From positions 22,878 through 86,877 of the forward strand of contig JAMPXB010000015.1 in the NCBI GenBank assembly GCA_023701435.1: a stretch of DNA of 64,000 nucleotides, in the 5' to 3' direction. This document shows, piece by piece, positions 1-9,230 of this stretch (the stretch's first letter is position 1; each line of letters opens with the position of its first letter). The position numbers and the translations under genes are program-made. The DNA is from Bacteriovoracaceae bacterium (GTDB lineage Bacteria > Bdellovibrionota > Bacteriovoracia > Bacteriovoracales > Bacteriovoracaceae). The notes beneath the pieces were generated by a model. It saw only the letters and a program-made list of their open reading frames with translations, searched no databases and was not told the DNA's origin.

Positions 1-735
1 AAAGCTCACATCGATCCAGCGACAGGTTTTACTCCTGCTCATGGTCGTAAGCTTGGATATGCTCTTGGACTTAAAGGTGAAACTTTGAAGAAAGCGATCT
101 CTTTCTTTGAAAACCTTTATAAGCTTTATATCGAAAAAGATTGTTCTATTGCTGAAATCAACCCACTAGTTACAACTAAGCAGGGTGATGTGCTGGCATT
201 GGACGGCAAGCTTAACTTTGATGACAACGCTCTTTTCCGTCATCCAGATATTGAAGCAATGAGAGATGTGACAGAAGAGTCAGCTCAAGAACTTGAAGCT
301 GGTAAATATGGACTATCTTATATCTCTTTGGATGGAAATATCGGCTGTCTAGTTAATGGTGCAGGTCTTGCCATGGCAACACTTGATATCTTAAAGCTTC
401 ACGGCGGAACTCCGGCCAACTTCCTTGATGTAGGGGGTGGTGCCACTAAAGAAACTGTTCAAAAAGCTTTCTCAATTATTCTAGAAGATAAAAACGTTAA
501 AGCGATTCTCGTGAATATCTTTGGCGGGATTATGAAGTGTGACATCATTGCCCACGGGGTAGTTGATGCTGCTAAAGAACTCGGTGTAAGTGTACCGTTG
601 GTTGTTCGCCTCGAAGGTACTAACGTTGCTCTTGGTAAAAAAATTCTTGCTGAATCTGGTTTAAAAATCACTCCAGCTGGTGACCTTGCTGATGCTGCTG
701 CTAAAGCAGTAGCTGCTGCTAAGGGAGGAAAATAA
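1..735 (+). CDS. sucC: Succinyl-CoA synthetase (ADP-forming) beta subunit, 3' part
   Basis: This is the C-terminal part of the beta subunit that, with SucD, interconverts succinyl-CoA and succinate with ATP formation in the TCA cycle. The frame is open from the first base of the window, so the gene starts upstream; about 244 codons are visible. Visible family features are the end of the ATP-grasp region (residues reading [17 protein letters not shown]), the phosphate-loop segment with GGGATKE, and [10 protein letters not shown] near the nucleotide-facing end. It is followed by sucD with one base between stop and ATG, and an AAGGGAGGA ribosome-binding site lies in its last codons. The identification is firm; only the N-terminal part is missing. 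Confidence 0.95.
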   Translation, partial: KAHIDPATGFTPAHGRKLGYALGLKGETLKKAISFFENLYKLYIEKDCSIAEINPLVTTKQGDVLALDGKLNFDDNALFRHPDIEAMRDVTEESAQELEAGKYGLSYISLDGNIGCLVNGAGLAMATLDILKLHGGTPANFLDVGGGATKETVQKAFSIILEDKNVKAILVNIFGGIMKCDIIAHGVVDAAKELGVSVPLVVRLEGTNVALGKKILAESGLKITPAGDLADAAAKAVAAAKGGK

Positions 736-736
736 T

Positions 737-1609
737 ATGGCCATTTTAATTAACAGAAGCACTCGCCTCATCACTATCGGTCTTACCGGTAAACAAGGTA
801 CTTTTCACACTCTTCAATCTCGTGACTATGGAACGAATGTTGTAGGTGGGGTAACTCCTGGTAAGGGCGGAACGATTCATGAAGGCATTCCTGTCTTCAA
901 TACAACTTTTGAAGCGGTTAAAGAAACTGGCGCCAATGCTGCCATGATTTTTGTTCCACCTCCATATGCTGCAGATTCAATCATTGAATGTATTGATTCT
1001 GAGATTCCTCTTATTATCTGTATTACTGAAGGTATTCCTGTCGGTGATATGGTTAAAGTCAAGGCTGCTCTAAAAGGTTCTAAGTCTCGCCTGATCGGTC
1101 CAAACTGCCCGGGTGTTATCACTCCAGGTGAGTGTAAGATCGGTATTATGCCAGGTCATATTCATATGCCGGGCAATGTGGGAGTTATCTCTCGTTCTGG
1201 AACTTTGACTTATGAAGCTGTTTACCAGCTTACTCAGCGTGAGATTGGTCAATCTACTTGCGTTGGTATCGGTGGAGATCCAGTGAATGGAACAAACTTC
1301 ATTGATTGTTTGGAAATGTTCGAGAAAGATCCTGACACTAAGGCCGTGATCATGATTGGTGAGATCGGTGGTACAGCTGAAACAGATGCTGCTCGTTGGA
1401 TCAAAGCAAACATGACTAAGCCAGTGGTGAGCTTCATCGCCGGTGCTGCTGCTCCAAAAGGTAAGCGTATGGGCCATGCTGGGGCAATCATTTCAGGTGA
1501 AGATGATTCTGCCGAGTCTAAGTTCAAGATTCTTCAGGAATGTGGTGTAACTATTGCACGATCTCCAGCTGAACTTGGACAAAAGATCGCAGAAGTATTA
1601 AAGAAGTAA
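737..1609 (+). CDS. sucD: Succinyl-CoA synthetase alpha subunit
   Basis: The alpha subunit carries the CoA-binding Rossmann domain and the histidine that is phosphorylated during the reaction. The 290-aa length is normal for the family. The N-terminal CoA-binding loop [10 protein letters not shown] is at residues 15-24. The active-site histidine is in GHAGAI (His247), and the [10 protein letters not shown] segment is at about 177-186. It is translationally coupled to sucC, with one base between them and the ribosome-binding site inside the sucC end. ndk follows 30 bases later and is probably co-transcribed up to the terminator at 2075. Confidence 0.97.
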   Translation: MAILINRSTRLITIGLTGKQGTFHTLQSRDYGTNVVGGVTPGKGGTIHEGIPVFNTTFEAVKETGANAAMIFVPPPYAADSIIECIDSEIPLIICITEGIPVGDMVKVKAALKGSKSRLIGPNCPGVITPGECKIGIMPGHIHMPGNVGVISRSGTLTYEAVYQLTQREIGQSTCVGIGGDPVNGTNFIDCLEMFEKDPDTKAVIMIGEIGGTAETDAARWIKANMTKPVVSFIAGAAAPKGKRMGHAGAIISGEDDSAESKFKILQECGVTIARSPAELGQKIAEVLKK

Positions 1610-1639
1610 AAACAAATTTTTTATAAACAAGGAGCTTTC

Positions 1640-2068
1640 ATGGCCGTTGAAAAAACACTTTCTATCGTAAAACCAAATTCTACTCTTGATAACAATATCG
1701 GTAACATCATCGCTATTTTTGAAAAGAACGGTCTTCGCATTTCTGGAGCTAAATTTGCTCGCCTTTCAAAAGAAAAAGCTGAAGGCTTCTATATTGAGCA
1801 CAAAGAGCGTCCTTTCTTTGGCGAACTAGTTAACTTCATGACTTCAGGTCCTGTAATGCTTATGGTTCTTGAAGGTGAAAACGCTGTTGCAAAAAACAGA
1901 GAGCTTATGGGTGCTACTAACCCAGCCAACGCTGCTGAAGGCACAATCCGTAAACTTTATGCTAAATCAGTAGGCGAGAACTCTGTTCACGGTTCTGATT
2001 CAGCTGCTGCTGCTGAAAGAGAAATTGCTTATTTCTTTGAAAAGCACGAAGTAGTAAATCGCTTCTAA
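1640..2068 (+). CDS. ndk: Nucleoside diphosphate kinase
   Basis: Transfers the gamma phosphate of ATP to nucleoside diphosphates through a phosphohistidine. The protein has 142 aa, the usual length. It begins with the family pattern [10 protein letters not shown], holds RPFFGELV at about 57-64 and [15 protein letters not shown] at 90-104, and has the catalytic histidine in NSVHGSDS (His117). A ribosome-binding site AAGGAGCTTTC precedes the ATG. The gene lies 30 bases after sucD and ends directly before a strong terminator, so sucC-sucD-ndk is probably one transcript. This joins succinyl-CoA synthetase, which makes NTP, to the enzyme that spreads it to other nucleotides. Confidence 0.96.
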   Translation: MAVEKTLSIVKPNSTLDNNIGNIIAIFEKNGLRISGAKFARLSKEKAEGFYIEHKERPFFGELVNFMTSGPVMLMVLEGENAVAKNRELMGATNPANAAEGTIRKLYAKSVGENSVHGSDSAAAAEREIAYFFEKHEVVNRF

Positions 2069-2074
2069 TTAATG

Positions 2075-2104
2075 AGGCCCGCTTAAAAGCGGGCCTTTTT
2101 TTTT
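2075..2104 (+). terminator. Intrinsic terminator after ndk
   Basis: A perfect 10-bp stem (AGGCCCGCTT / AAGCGGGCCT) with a two-base loop is followed by nine T. It closes the sucCD-ndk transcript. Confidence 0.92.
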
Positions 2105-2301
2105 GCCCTGAATTAAGACCCATCCACTTTAAGTCCCGAGAATTCTGTCTTTTATAAGAGACAAAATCTTTTTTCTTGTGAAACTGCGCTAGCACAACCG
2201 CAACATAACTCCATTTTTCATGAATTCCAGTAGTTGGTAAAATTTTTAAGGAGAAAAGGAATTCTCTAAAGAGAGATTCAACTACAAAAAAGGGGATTGT
2301 T

Positions 2302-2910
2302 ATGAAGACAATTTTAGCTTTGGCAGCAGCACTTGTAATGGGCACTACGGCATATGCCCAGGAATCACCACTGGACTCTTCAACTGGTTCTAGGCACATG
2401 TTTGAATTTAGTGCTGATTCGGTTCTTCAAGGTATTTTATCGTTTGATAAATCCAAAACTCGTGGAGCCGATGCGGATAACGATACCCAGCTGGATTTGG
2501 ACATCAACTACGCTTACAGCTTAATTACGATGCCAAGACTTCAGCTCGGTGGACGCGTTACCTACAATAAGGGAACCCAAGCTGGTCGTGGAGACTTAGA
2601 AGATTATGGCCTTGAAGTTGGGGCGATTGTTAACGCCATGGCCGATTTAGAGAACAGTGCCTACGCCTCTCTCTATCTGGGTATGGGATGGGCCAATACC
2701 TACGGCAATAATGACTTTGGCAGAAAAGATGAAGTTTTAACTAGTACCTTAGCGGTAGGAAAACGCTTTAGTATGGATATGTGGGGGATTAAGCACCTGA
2801 CTTATACTCCCGAAATTGCACTGGAAAATATCAATTCCACCACGAGTTCTAACCTTGAATACTCACAAAATATCCAATTCAGATTTCTACAGTTTGCAGT
2901 CTTTTTCTAA
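2302..2910 (+). CDS. Predicted outer-membrane beta-barrel protein
   Basis: A 202-aa protein with a clear signal peptide (cleavage expected after MKTILALAAALVMGTTAYA). The mature part alternates polar and hydrophobic residues, as in amphipathic beta strands, and ends in FAVFF with a C-terminal phenylalanine, the usual signal for outer-membrane barrel assembly. An Asp-rich stretch (ADADNDTQLDLD, about residues 54-65) could be an extracellular or periplasmic turn. I do not recognise a named family. The gene stands alone: it has its own GGGG-type ribosome-binding site and a terminator at 2921. A small porin-like or OmpW/OmpA-barrel-like structural role is possible but not shown. Confidence 0.7.
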   Translation: MKTILALAAALVMGTTAYAQESPLDSSTGSRHMFEFSADSVLQGILSFDKSKTRGADADNDTQLDLDINYAYSLITMPRLQLGGRVTYNKGTQAGRGDLEDYGLEVGAIVNAMADLENSAYASLYLGMGWANTYGNNDFGRKDEVLTSTLAVGKRFSMDMWGIKHLTYTPEIALENINSTTSSNLEYSQNIQFRFLQFAVFF

Positions 2911-2920
2911 AGATATCCTA

Positions 2921-2948
2921 AATGGGCCCGGCTTGCGGGCCCATTTTC
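2921..2948 (+). terminator. Intrinsic terminator after the outer-membrane protein gene
   Basis: A perfect 10-bp stem AATGGGCCCG / CGGGCCCATT with a five-base loop is followed by a short T run. Confidence 0.85.
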
Positions 2949-3067
2949 CATGACTTAGTCTTTCCTTTATTTAATAATCTGTAAAAATTTCAAAAGCCTA
3001 CACCTTAGAGTCATTCCGCGTTATAACTGGAGTGACTTAAGCCTTTTTTTATTTGGAAGGAGTTCAC

Positions 3068-3541
3068 ATGTTTAATCTCGGTGACTACGTTGTTTGTCCC
3101 GGCCACGGAGTTGGTCAGATTTGCAGCGTCGATACAAAAGAATTAAATGGTGAGATGAAGAGTTTCTACATCATTAAAGTTGTTTCTAACGGCATGAAAG
3201 TCATGATTCCAGTGGATAGTAAGGAAGGCGTACGCGCTTTGATCCCATCTACGGAAATTAGTGGTGTTTTCGAGTTATTAGAAAATCAAAATGTTAAAGT
3301 TGATATGTCGACCTGGAACCGTCGTCATCGTGAGTATACCCTAAAAGTCAAGACCGGCTCCCTGTTGGAAATAGCCGACGTCCTTCGCCAGCTCTTGCTC
3401 TTAAAAATGACCAAGAAGCTCTCTTTTGGAGAGAGAAAAATGCTGGATCAGTGTAAAGAATTGATCGTTAAAGAGGTTTCACTTTCTTCTGGAACTCCGG
3501 AAGACTCAATCTCTGAGAAAATCGACTCACTTTACAGCTAG
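3068..3541 (+). CDS. CarD/CdnL-family RNA polymerase-binding regulator
   Basis: A 157-aa protein of the CarD_CdnL_TRCF family. These proteins bind the RNA polymerase beta subunit and stabilise open promoter complexes. The N-terminal RNAP-interaction domain is plain in the sequence: GDYVVCPGHGVGQI at about residues 4-17, followed by the Tudor-like YIIKVVSNGMKVMIPVD. The C-terminal half is helical, with NRRHREYTLKVKTGS and then LSFGERKMLDQ, which matches the family's helical domain. I chose the ATG at 3068 because GGAAGGAG precedes it and the CarD fold begins there; an upstream TTG at 3053 lacks support. In myxobacteria and mycobacteria such proteins are global or rRNA-promoter regulators; which role applies here is unknown. 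Confidence 0.88.
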   Translation: MFNLGDYVVCPGHGVGQICSVDTKELNGEMKSFYIIKVVSNGMKVMIPVDSKEGVRALIPSTEISGVFELLENQNVKVDMSTWNRRHREYTLKVKTGSLLEIADVLRQLLLLKMTKKLSFGERKMLDQCKELIVKEVSLSSGTPEDSISEKIDSLYS

Positions 3542-3604
3542 AAGATTCTCAATCCCTCAGTAAGAGTGTATTCTTTTCCTCATTATTCTTTGAGGAGCTT
3601 CCCT

Positions 3605-5047
3605 ATGACTGTCCGAGTAAGATTCGCACCATCACCAACTGGTTATTTACATATTGGTGGGGCCCGCACGGCCCTCTACAACTATCTCTATGCTAAGGCG
3701 ACGGGAGGTACTTTCGTTCTTCGTATTGAGGATACTGATTTGGAACGCTCCAAAGCTGAATACGAAGCCCTTCAAATTGATGATTTGAAATGGATGGGAA
3801 TTATTCATGATGAGGGTCCTGATAGACCTAATCCTAAATATGGTCCATACCGTCAGTCAGAAAGACTGGATATCTACATGAAGTATGCCCAGGAGTTGAT
3901 TGAGAAGGGGATGGCCTTCTATGATTTCTGTACTGATGAAGAATTAGAGGCAATGAGGGCGAAAGCTGAAGCCGATAATCTTGATCCTCACTACAGTGGT
4001 AAGTGGAGAGAGCCACAGCACTGGGAAGAGGCCAAGGCCCGAGTGGCCGCTGGAGAAAAAACGGCGATCCGTTTTAAAGTGCCAAAAAAATCTTATGAGC
4101 TAAATGATAAAGTTAAAGGCAAAGTGGTCTATCCGGACAATATGGTTGGTGACTTTGTGATCATGAGATCAAATGGTCTCCCAACTTATAATTATTGCTG
4201 TGTGATCGACGACTGGCTCATGGATATCACTCACGTCATTCGCGGAGAAGATCACCTGAACAATACTGTTCGTCAGCTTATGATCTATGAAGCCCTAAAC
4301 GCCAAGATTCCGGAATTTGCTCACGTCTCTCTTCTGATTGGTCATGACCGCCAGAAGCTTTCAAAACGTCATGGCGCGACTTCCGTTAATCTCTACCGAA
4401 ATGAGCACTATCTTCCAGAGGCCATGTGTAATTACTTGTGTCTTCTTGGTTGGTCCCATCCGGAAGAGCGAGATATTTTTGCCAAGGAAGATATCGTGAA
4501 TCTTTTTAGCCTCGAGCGCTTCTCGGCATCTTCGGCCATGTATGATTTAGAAAAATTAAAATGGGTGAACTCTGAGCATATCAAGAAAATGGATAATGCC
4601 TCACTCATTACTCTTGTTGAAAAAGAACCAGAAACAGAATTTTTCCGTAAGCAAACTCCTGAGTGGAAGAATGCTTGTGTGGAACTCTTAAAGCGCTACG
4701 CTCAGTTCGTGCCGGACTTTCCGAAGCTTGTGAATGAGCTGATTTTAAACGACGATCCGGAAATGACTGATCCTCTAAAAGAGATTCTTTCCTGGGAAAC
4801 AACTCCTAAGATTCTTTCTTTTATTTCGGAAGAAGTGAATAAGTTCTCTTCCGAGTTTGTCACGGAAACTGAACTCAATGGTTGGATGGATCACGTTAAA
4901 AAAGAAATGGGTGTTAAAGGTAAGCCGCTCTTCCAGGGCGTGCGTGCTGCTTTGACTGGTCATGATCACGGACCGGATTTAAAATTTCTTATTCCGCTGA
5001 CTCCGATCAATGTACTAAAAAATAGAATCGCGCATTTAAATAAGTAG
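3605..5047 (+). CDS. gltX: Glutamyl-tRNA synthetase
   Basis: Class I aminoacyl-tRNA synthetase that charges tRNA-Glu (and tRNA-Gln if the organism uses the amidotransferase route). The chosen product has 480 aa. The N-terminus FAPSPTGYLHIGGARTAL carries the HIGH-type motif (HIGG, residues 16-19), and the KMSKS-type motif is KLSKR at 251-255. The segment VIRGEDHLNNT is the family's conserved region before KMSKS. I chose the ATG at 3605 because a GAGGAG ribosome-binding site lies just upstream and the fold begins at once. An upstream TTG at 3566 would add 13 residues not typical of the family. cysS follows after five bases, so the two synthetase genes form an operon. Confidence 0.96.
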   Translation: MTVRVRFAPSPTGYLHIGGARTALYNYLYAKATGGTFVLRIEDTDLERSKAEYEALQIDDLKWMGIIHDEGPDRPNPKYGPYRQSERLDIYMKYAQELIEKGMAFYDFCTDEELEAMRAKAEADNLDPHYSGKWREPQHWEEAKARVAAGEKTAIRFKVPKKSYELNDKVKGKVVYPDNMVGDFVIMRSNGLPTYNYCCVIDDWLMDITHVIRGEDHLNNTVRQLMIYEALNAKIPEFAHVSLLIGHDRQKLSKRHGATSVNLYRNEHYLPEAMCNYLCLLGWSHPEERDIFAKEDIVNLFSLERFSASSAMYDLEKLKWVNSEHIKKMDNASLITLVEKEPETEFFRKQTPEWKNACVELLKRYAQFVPDFPKLVNELILNDDPEMTDPLKEILSWETTPKILSFISEEVNKFSSEFVTETELNGWMDHVKKEMGVKGKPLFQGVRAALTGHDHGPDLKFLIPLTPINVLKNRIAHLNK

Positions 5048-5052
5048 GAACA

Positions 5053-6486
5053 ATGACGAGAGAATTAAAAATTCAAAATAACCTAACTCGCAAAAAAGAA
5101 GTCTTTAAGACGATTGAACCGGGCAAGGTTAAATTTTATTCTTGTGGTCCCACGACCTATGACTTTCTTCATATTGGGAATGCCCGCGCTCTCGTCGTGG
5201 GTGATCTTTTTAACCGGGTACTGAAGGCCTTTGGTTATGAAGTGAACTTCGTCAGAAACTACACTGACGTTGATGATAAGATTATTGATCGCGCCCGTCA
5301 GGAAGGACGAGATGCTCTGGAGCATGCGGCAATCTTTGTAAAAGAATGTGAAACGGATATGAATTCACTCGGCATGATGCCGGCCACTCACACACCCAAA
5401 GTTTCTGAGACTATGCCTGAGATCATTCAGATGATTCAGGATATTATTAAAAACGGCAAGGCCTACGAAACAGAGGGCGAGGTTTTCTTCCATGTTCCGG
5501 CCTTTCATGACTATGGGAAACTTTCTAAAAAAGATCTTGATAGTTTGCAACATGGTATTCGCGTGGAAGTTGATGGCCGCAAAAAACATCCTTCTGACTT
5601 TGTACTATGGAAACCGGCCAAGCCAGGGGAGCCTTCATGGGACTCACCATGGGGCAAGGGACGACCAGGATGGCATATTGAATGTTCGGCCATGGCCAAA
5701 AAGTTTTTAGGTAACACTCTTGATCTGCACCACGGCGGTGTGGATCTGATGTTTCCGCACCATGAAAATGAAATCGCTCAATCAGAAGCGGCAAATAATT
5801 GTCCGTTCTGTAATAATTGGGCCCATAATGAATTCCTGAATTTCGGTTCAGAGAAGATGAGTAAGTCGCTGGGTAACGTGATTAAGATCCGTGACTTCGT
5901 GGAAAAATATGGCGGCCAGGTTCTGCGCCATGTTCTCCTTTCTGTTCATTACCGCGCACGTTTAGAGTGGAGCGAAGAAGTGATTCAAAGGGCCATTGAT
6001 GAGGTGAAACGAATTCATGAATTTGCTCTTGAAGCAAAAAGTTATAAGGCAGGGGGAGATTATTCATCGCCGGAAATTAGCGAGTGCATCGATAAAATGA
6101 TGGATGAGCTGGCCAATGACTTTAACTCTGCTGGGGCCATGGGGCATTTCTTCTCTTTTTTAAGAAATGTTAAGGGTAATAAAGACCAACTCTCACCGGC
6201 CAGCCTGGAGCAGGTCCAGAAAACTCTAAAATTTGTAGAAGAAGCCTTGGGTTTAGTGAATAAAGATCCCCAAGCTGTCCTCGAGATCTTAAAGAAGCTC
6301 GAGCAAGATACTAGTTCTAGCGGCATTGATGCGACTCAGATTGAGGCCCTCATCGAAGAGCGTAAAGTGGCAAAAGCCGCTAAAAACTGGGCCCGCGCCG
6401 ATGAAATTCGCAAAGAACTCGCTCAAAAGAACATCGTTTTAAAAGATAATCCAGATGGCTCCTCCAGCTGGACAGTGCAAGGATAG
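5053..6486 (+). CDS. cysS: Cysteinyl-tRNA synthetase
   Basis: Class I synthetase charging tRNA-Cys; 477 aa, close to the usual length. The zinc site starts at Cys31 (KFYSCGPTTYD). The HIGH-type motif is HIGN at 40-43, GWHIECSAM and the HHGGVDLMFPHHENE segment supply further zinc and active-site residues, and KMSKS is intact at 268-272. The C-terminal anticodon-binding region includes the usual IEERKVAKAAKNWARADEIR helix pair. It lies five bases downstream of gltX, and its stop codon is inside the stem of the terminator at 6481. Confidence 0.97.
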   Translation: MTRELKIQNNLTRKKEVFKTIEPGKVKFYSCGPTTYDFLHIGNARALVVGDLFNRVLKAFGYEVNFVRNYTDVDDKIIDRARQEGRDALEHAAIFVKECETDMNSLGMMPATHTPKVSETMPEIIQMIQDIIKNGKAYETEGEVFFHVPAFHDYGKLSKKDLDSLQHGIRVEVDGRKKHPSDFVLWKPAKPGEPSWDSPWGKGRPGWHIECSAMAKKFLGNTLDLHHGGVDLMFPHHENEIAQSEAANNCPFCNNWAHNEFLNFGSEKMSKSLGNVIKIRDFVEKYGGQVLRHVLLSVHYRARLEWSEEVIQRAIDEVKRIHEFALEAKSYKAGGDYSSPEISECIDKMMDELANDFNSAGAMGHFFSFLRNVKGNKDQLSPASLEQVQKTLKFVEEALGLVNKDPQAVLEILKKLEQDTSSSGIDATQIEALIEERKVAKAAKNWARADEIRKELAQKNIVLKDNPDGSSSWTVQG

Positions 6487-6511
6487 GGTCATTTTGACCC
6501 TGTCCTTTTCT
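6481..6511 (+). terminator. Intrinsic terminator overlapping the cysS stop codon
   Basis: A 10-bp stem GGATAGGGTC / GACCCTGTCC with one G-T pair and loop ATTTT is followed by TTTTCTT. The left arm contains the cysS TAG, so a terminating ribosome would cover it. Confidence 0.8.
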
Positions 6512-6605
6512 TAATATCCTACATCGCCTGACACCTTCTCCTCATTGCCAATCAACTATGTTAGTTTTCAAAAGTATCTGTTCTTAATTAACCATAGGAG
6601 TCTCT

Positions 6606-7490
6606 ATGAAATTGCTTTCAGCTTTAGTGGTGATGATGTTTGCCATTAACACTTTCGCTTCCTCTCAAACGAAATCATTTTTTTACGATGGTACTCAGGA
6701 TTCAGTAAATATGTCGCTTCAGGCGGAGAAGACTCATATTGAATACCGTTATGAGCAGCGCTGGACTACTTGTTACCGTACAGTCACTCACTACGAAACA
6801 CGTTGCCAGGGAAATCCCCCAAGATGCCATTCTGTACCAGTCACCAGAACTGTTCCTTATTCATGTCTGGAAACAGTAAGTGTTCCATACGAAGTATGGG
6901 ATTACGATGTTGAGGCCAATGTCTCTGTAAACTTCGCTGACCTTGCAACAGAACTTCCGGTGGGCGAAACTATCAAGGTGACTCTTTCGGGCGATCACTT
7001 ATCTCTTTCGGCCGTTGGTTCTAAGAAATTTTTCATTCTTGCTAAACAAAACGGTATCTCTTCTCAGATGAACGGCACTTTGAAACTGATGGATGCTTCT
7101 TATGAAGTAAGCCTGCTTGAAGCCGCTCCAGTAGTGAAGGCCCTAGAGATGACTAATATCTCACTTAAGAATTCTGTTCTTAACTTCAAGATCGGTCCGG
7201 TTGAAGTACCAGAGCTTATTGGCTTCTCATTAGAAGTGAAAAAGAACCCAATCCTTGGTTCATCCACTGTTCTTTTTGACCGTGAACTTCAGAACTCTGA
7301 GATCGTGATCGCAAATGATGAAACTAGCGCTGCTGCCAGTGTCAACATCAAGAACTTGGGTGTAGAACTAGAGAGCGGTCGTTATACTCTTACTGCTAAG
7401 ACTTTCTTTAAGCATTCAGGAAAGGTTATCAATAAAGAGCAATTTGAGCGCCTAGAGGTTTCTCGCACCCTTATTTATAAGATTCGTTAA
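6606..7490 (+). CDS. Secreted protein, paralogue of the next gene
   Basis: A 294-aa protein with a signal peptide (MKLLSALVVMMFAINTFAS). It is clearly homologous along its whole length to the 291-aa product of 7622-8497. Both start the mature part with a KTFFYDGT-like segment, followed by an EKTHIEYRYEQR-type strand and a region with four cysteines (TTCYRTV, TRCQG, PRCHS, YSCLE) that could form two disulfides. Next comes a conserved SVPYEVWDYDV segment. The C-terminal half is beta-rich (GETIKVTLSGDHLSLSAVGSKKF) and resembles an immunoglobulin-like periplasmic domain. No known family is recognised. It has its own ribosome-binding site (ATAGGAG) and terminator. Confidence 0.7.
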   Translation: MKLLSALVVMMFAINTFASSQTKSFFYDGTQDSVNMSLQAEKTHIEYRYEQRWTTCYRTVTHYETRCQGNPPRCHSVPVTRTVPYSCLETVSVPYEVWDYDVEANVSVNFADLATELPVGETIKVTLSGDHLSLSAVGSKKFFILAKQNGISSQMNGTLKLMDASYEVSLLEAAPVVKALEMTNISLKNSVLNFKIGPVEVPELIGFSLEVKKNPILGSSTVLFDRELQNSEIVIANDETSAAASVNIKNLGVELESGRYTLTAKTFFKHSGKVINKEQFERLEVSRTLIYKIR

Positions 7491-7511
7491 TAACCTTAAG
7501 ATTCCATACAG

Positions 7512-7539
7512 AAGGGACCCCTCGTGGGTCCCTTTTTTA
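7512..7539 (+). terminator. Intrinsic terminator after the first secreted paralogue
   Basis: A perfect 9-bp stem AAGGGACCC / GGGTCCCTT with loop CTCGT is followed by a T run. Confidence 0.9.
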
Positions 7540-7621
7540 TTGTAAAAAGTTCACGGTCTTCAGGGTAATCCATCCACCCGTGATATGAAGAAACACAAAT
7601 AATACTTAGAGGAGACTCCAT

Positions 7622-8497
7622 ATGAAAATGCTCATTGGCCTATTAAGCCTGGCCGCCTCACTTACTGCCTTTGGCAGTTCTGTTGAAACCAAAACTTTCT
7701 TCTACGACGGCACTCGCCAGTCGGTGGAATTATTATTCCAGGGTGAGAAAACTCACACTGAATACCGTCTGGAAAGACGTCAGACTATTTGTTACCGCGA
7801 GCAGTATATGGGCAACCGTACAGTATGTACCGGCGGCGGAAGTTCTCCTCGTTATTGCACCAGTCACCCGGTTTATCAGACAGTCGCTTACCCTTGTTCT
7901 GAAACCGTAAGCGTTCCTTATGAAGTTCATGACTACTATGTGGACGCCCGCGTGATCGTGGATGTGACTAACCTTACTGGACTTGCTACTCCAGGTGAGA
8001 CCATTAAAGTAACTCTTGAAGGTGACTATCTCTCATTCAGCGCTCTTGGATCAAAAAAGTTTTTCGTCACTGCTAAGAAAAAAGACGTTGAAACTGGCTT
8101 TAATGGCCAGGTGAAAATGATTGATGCTCTTCTGGCAGTTGAACTTCAGGAAGCAGCTCCGCTTATCAGTGCTCTGAAAATGGATGATCTTTCAGTGAAC
8201 GGAAATTTCCTTAAGTTTTCAACCAACAAGATGAATAACATCGGTCTTAATCTTAAAGTGGAAAGAAAGAAACTTTTTGGCGATGAGATGGTGTTTGATC
8301 GTGATCTGACTGAGGAAGAAGTTCAAATTAACGGTGATGAAGCAGAAGTTAATTTCCTTCGCTTGGGCTTTGAACTTTCAAAAGGGAAGTATGAAATCAC
8401 TGCCACTTCGATGGTAAAGTTTGACGGTGATATTCTGAATAAAGATCAGTTCTCTGGTCTAAGTACTTCTAAGAAGCTTGTTTACCGCGTGAAATAA
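7622..8497 (+). CDS. Secreted protein, paralogue of the preceding gene
   Basis: A 291-aa protein with a signal peptide (MKMLIGLLSLAASLTAFGS). It shares the whole-length layout of the 6606-7490 product: KTFFYDGTRQSVELLFQGEK at the mature N-terminus, four cysteines at similar spacing (TICYREQ, TVCTGGG, RYCTSH, YPCSE), the SVPYEVHDYYVDA segment and the beta-rich C-terminal half. The cysteine loop differs: this copy has a GGGSSPR insert. The two genes are separated by a terminator and each has its own ribosome-binding site, so they are an old tandem duplication under separate control. Function is unknown; a periplasmic or cell-surface location is inferred from the signal peptide and cysteines. 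Confidence 0.7.
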   Translation: MKMLIGLLSLAASLTAFGSSVETKTFFYDGTRQSVELLFQGEKTHTEYRLERRQTICYREQYMGNRTVCTGGGSSPRYCTSHPVYQTVAYPCSETVSVPYEVHDYYVDARVIVDVTNLTGLATPGETIKVTLEGDYLSFSALGSKKFFVTAKKKDVETGFNGQVKMIDALLAVELQEAAPLISALKMDDLSVNGNFLKFSTNKMNNIGLNLKVERKKLFGDEMVFDRDLTEEEVQINGDEAEVNFLRLGFELSKGKYEITATSMVKFDGDILNKDQFSGLSTSKKLVYRVK

Positions 8498-8527
8498 AAC
8501 GAGACGCTAAATTTATTTGAAAATGAG

Positions 8528-8555
8528 GACCCACCGAAAGGTGGGTCTTTTTTTT
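8528..8555 (+). terminator. Intrinsic terminator after the second secreted paralogue
   Basis: A perfect 8-bp stem GACCCACC / GGTGGGTC closed by a GAAA tetraloop is followed by eight T. Confidence 0.92.
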
Positions 8556-8680
8556 ATGGCAAACCTTAAGAAAGATGGCCTAAGTAATTTAATTTTCACA
8601 ATTGGACTATAATCAAGGAATCTTAATAGTGAGAACAGATTGATCTGAATGAAAATACTTCTTAGTGAAAGGAATCTGTG

Positions 8681-9199
8681 ATGAAGGTGATTAAGCTATT
8701 TCTTATTATGATGACTCTTCTACCTCTGACGGTGGTAGCAAAAGAAAAGGTTACCATTAGTAGGGTTGTGGTTGATCCCGGGGAAGCAGGTATGAAAACA
8801 CTTGAGGGGATAGATGTTGATCAAGATGGGGTTAGGGATGATATTCAGGTTTGGATTGATTCAGAGTATCCGATAGAAACAAGACCGAGTACTAATCGAG
8901 CTTTGAAACAATACTCAAAGTACATGCAGCTTGCTATTGTAAATTATCTAGATGTTGAAACTTCAAGAAATTTTAAAATCAAGAATTTAGAATCATTTTC
9001 ATGCTTAAGTTGGGTTGTAAAAAATGTAACACCAATTTATAAGAACCATGACTCAAAGTTTCTAAATACAAAAGAAAGAATTAGAGCTGAGCTAAAAGCT
9101 GAGTCATATTTTAATGGTCTTAGTCGTCCCCAATCTATTAAAAGTATACCTTTAGATCAAAGAAATGTTTTTTGTGAATTTGAAGCTTCTAAAGAATGA
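8681..9199 (+). CDS. Secreted protein with an Asp-rich calcium-binding-type motif
   Basis: A 172-aa protein with a signal peptide ending near TVVAK (about residue 20). Residues 45-54 (DVDQDGVRDD) look like the calcium-binding loop of thrombospondin type 3 or EF-hand-like repeats (DxDxDG), so extracellular Ca binding is likely. From VVVDPGE onward it is strongly similar to the C-terminal part of the 9539-10366 product, and both end in CEFEASKE. I chose the ATG at 8681 rather than the GTG three bases upstream because AGGAA sits at good spacing. A TATAAT at 8608 could be its -10 element. The codons are more AT-rich than in flanking housekeeping genes. It may be a shortened sibling copy of the next gene. 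Confidence 0.68.
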   Translation: MKVIKLFLIMMTLLPLTVVAKEKVTISRVVVDPGEAGMKTLEGIDVDQDGVRDDIQVWIDSEYPIETRPSTNRALKQYSKYMQLAIVNYLDVETSRNFKIKNLESFSCLSWVVKNVTPIYKNHDSKFLNTKERIRAELKAESYFNGLSRPQSIKSIPLDQRNVFCEFEASKE

Positions 9200-9230
9200 A
9201 AAACGTTTTAATTAATAAGATATTCAGAAG

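Noticed and set aside
1070..1477. Many opposite-strand open frames inside sucD, gltX, carB, IOR and others
   Set aside because: They are shadows of strongly conserved genes with no ribosome-binding sites or family patterns.
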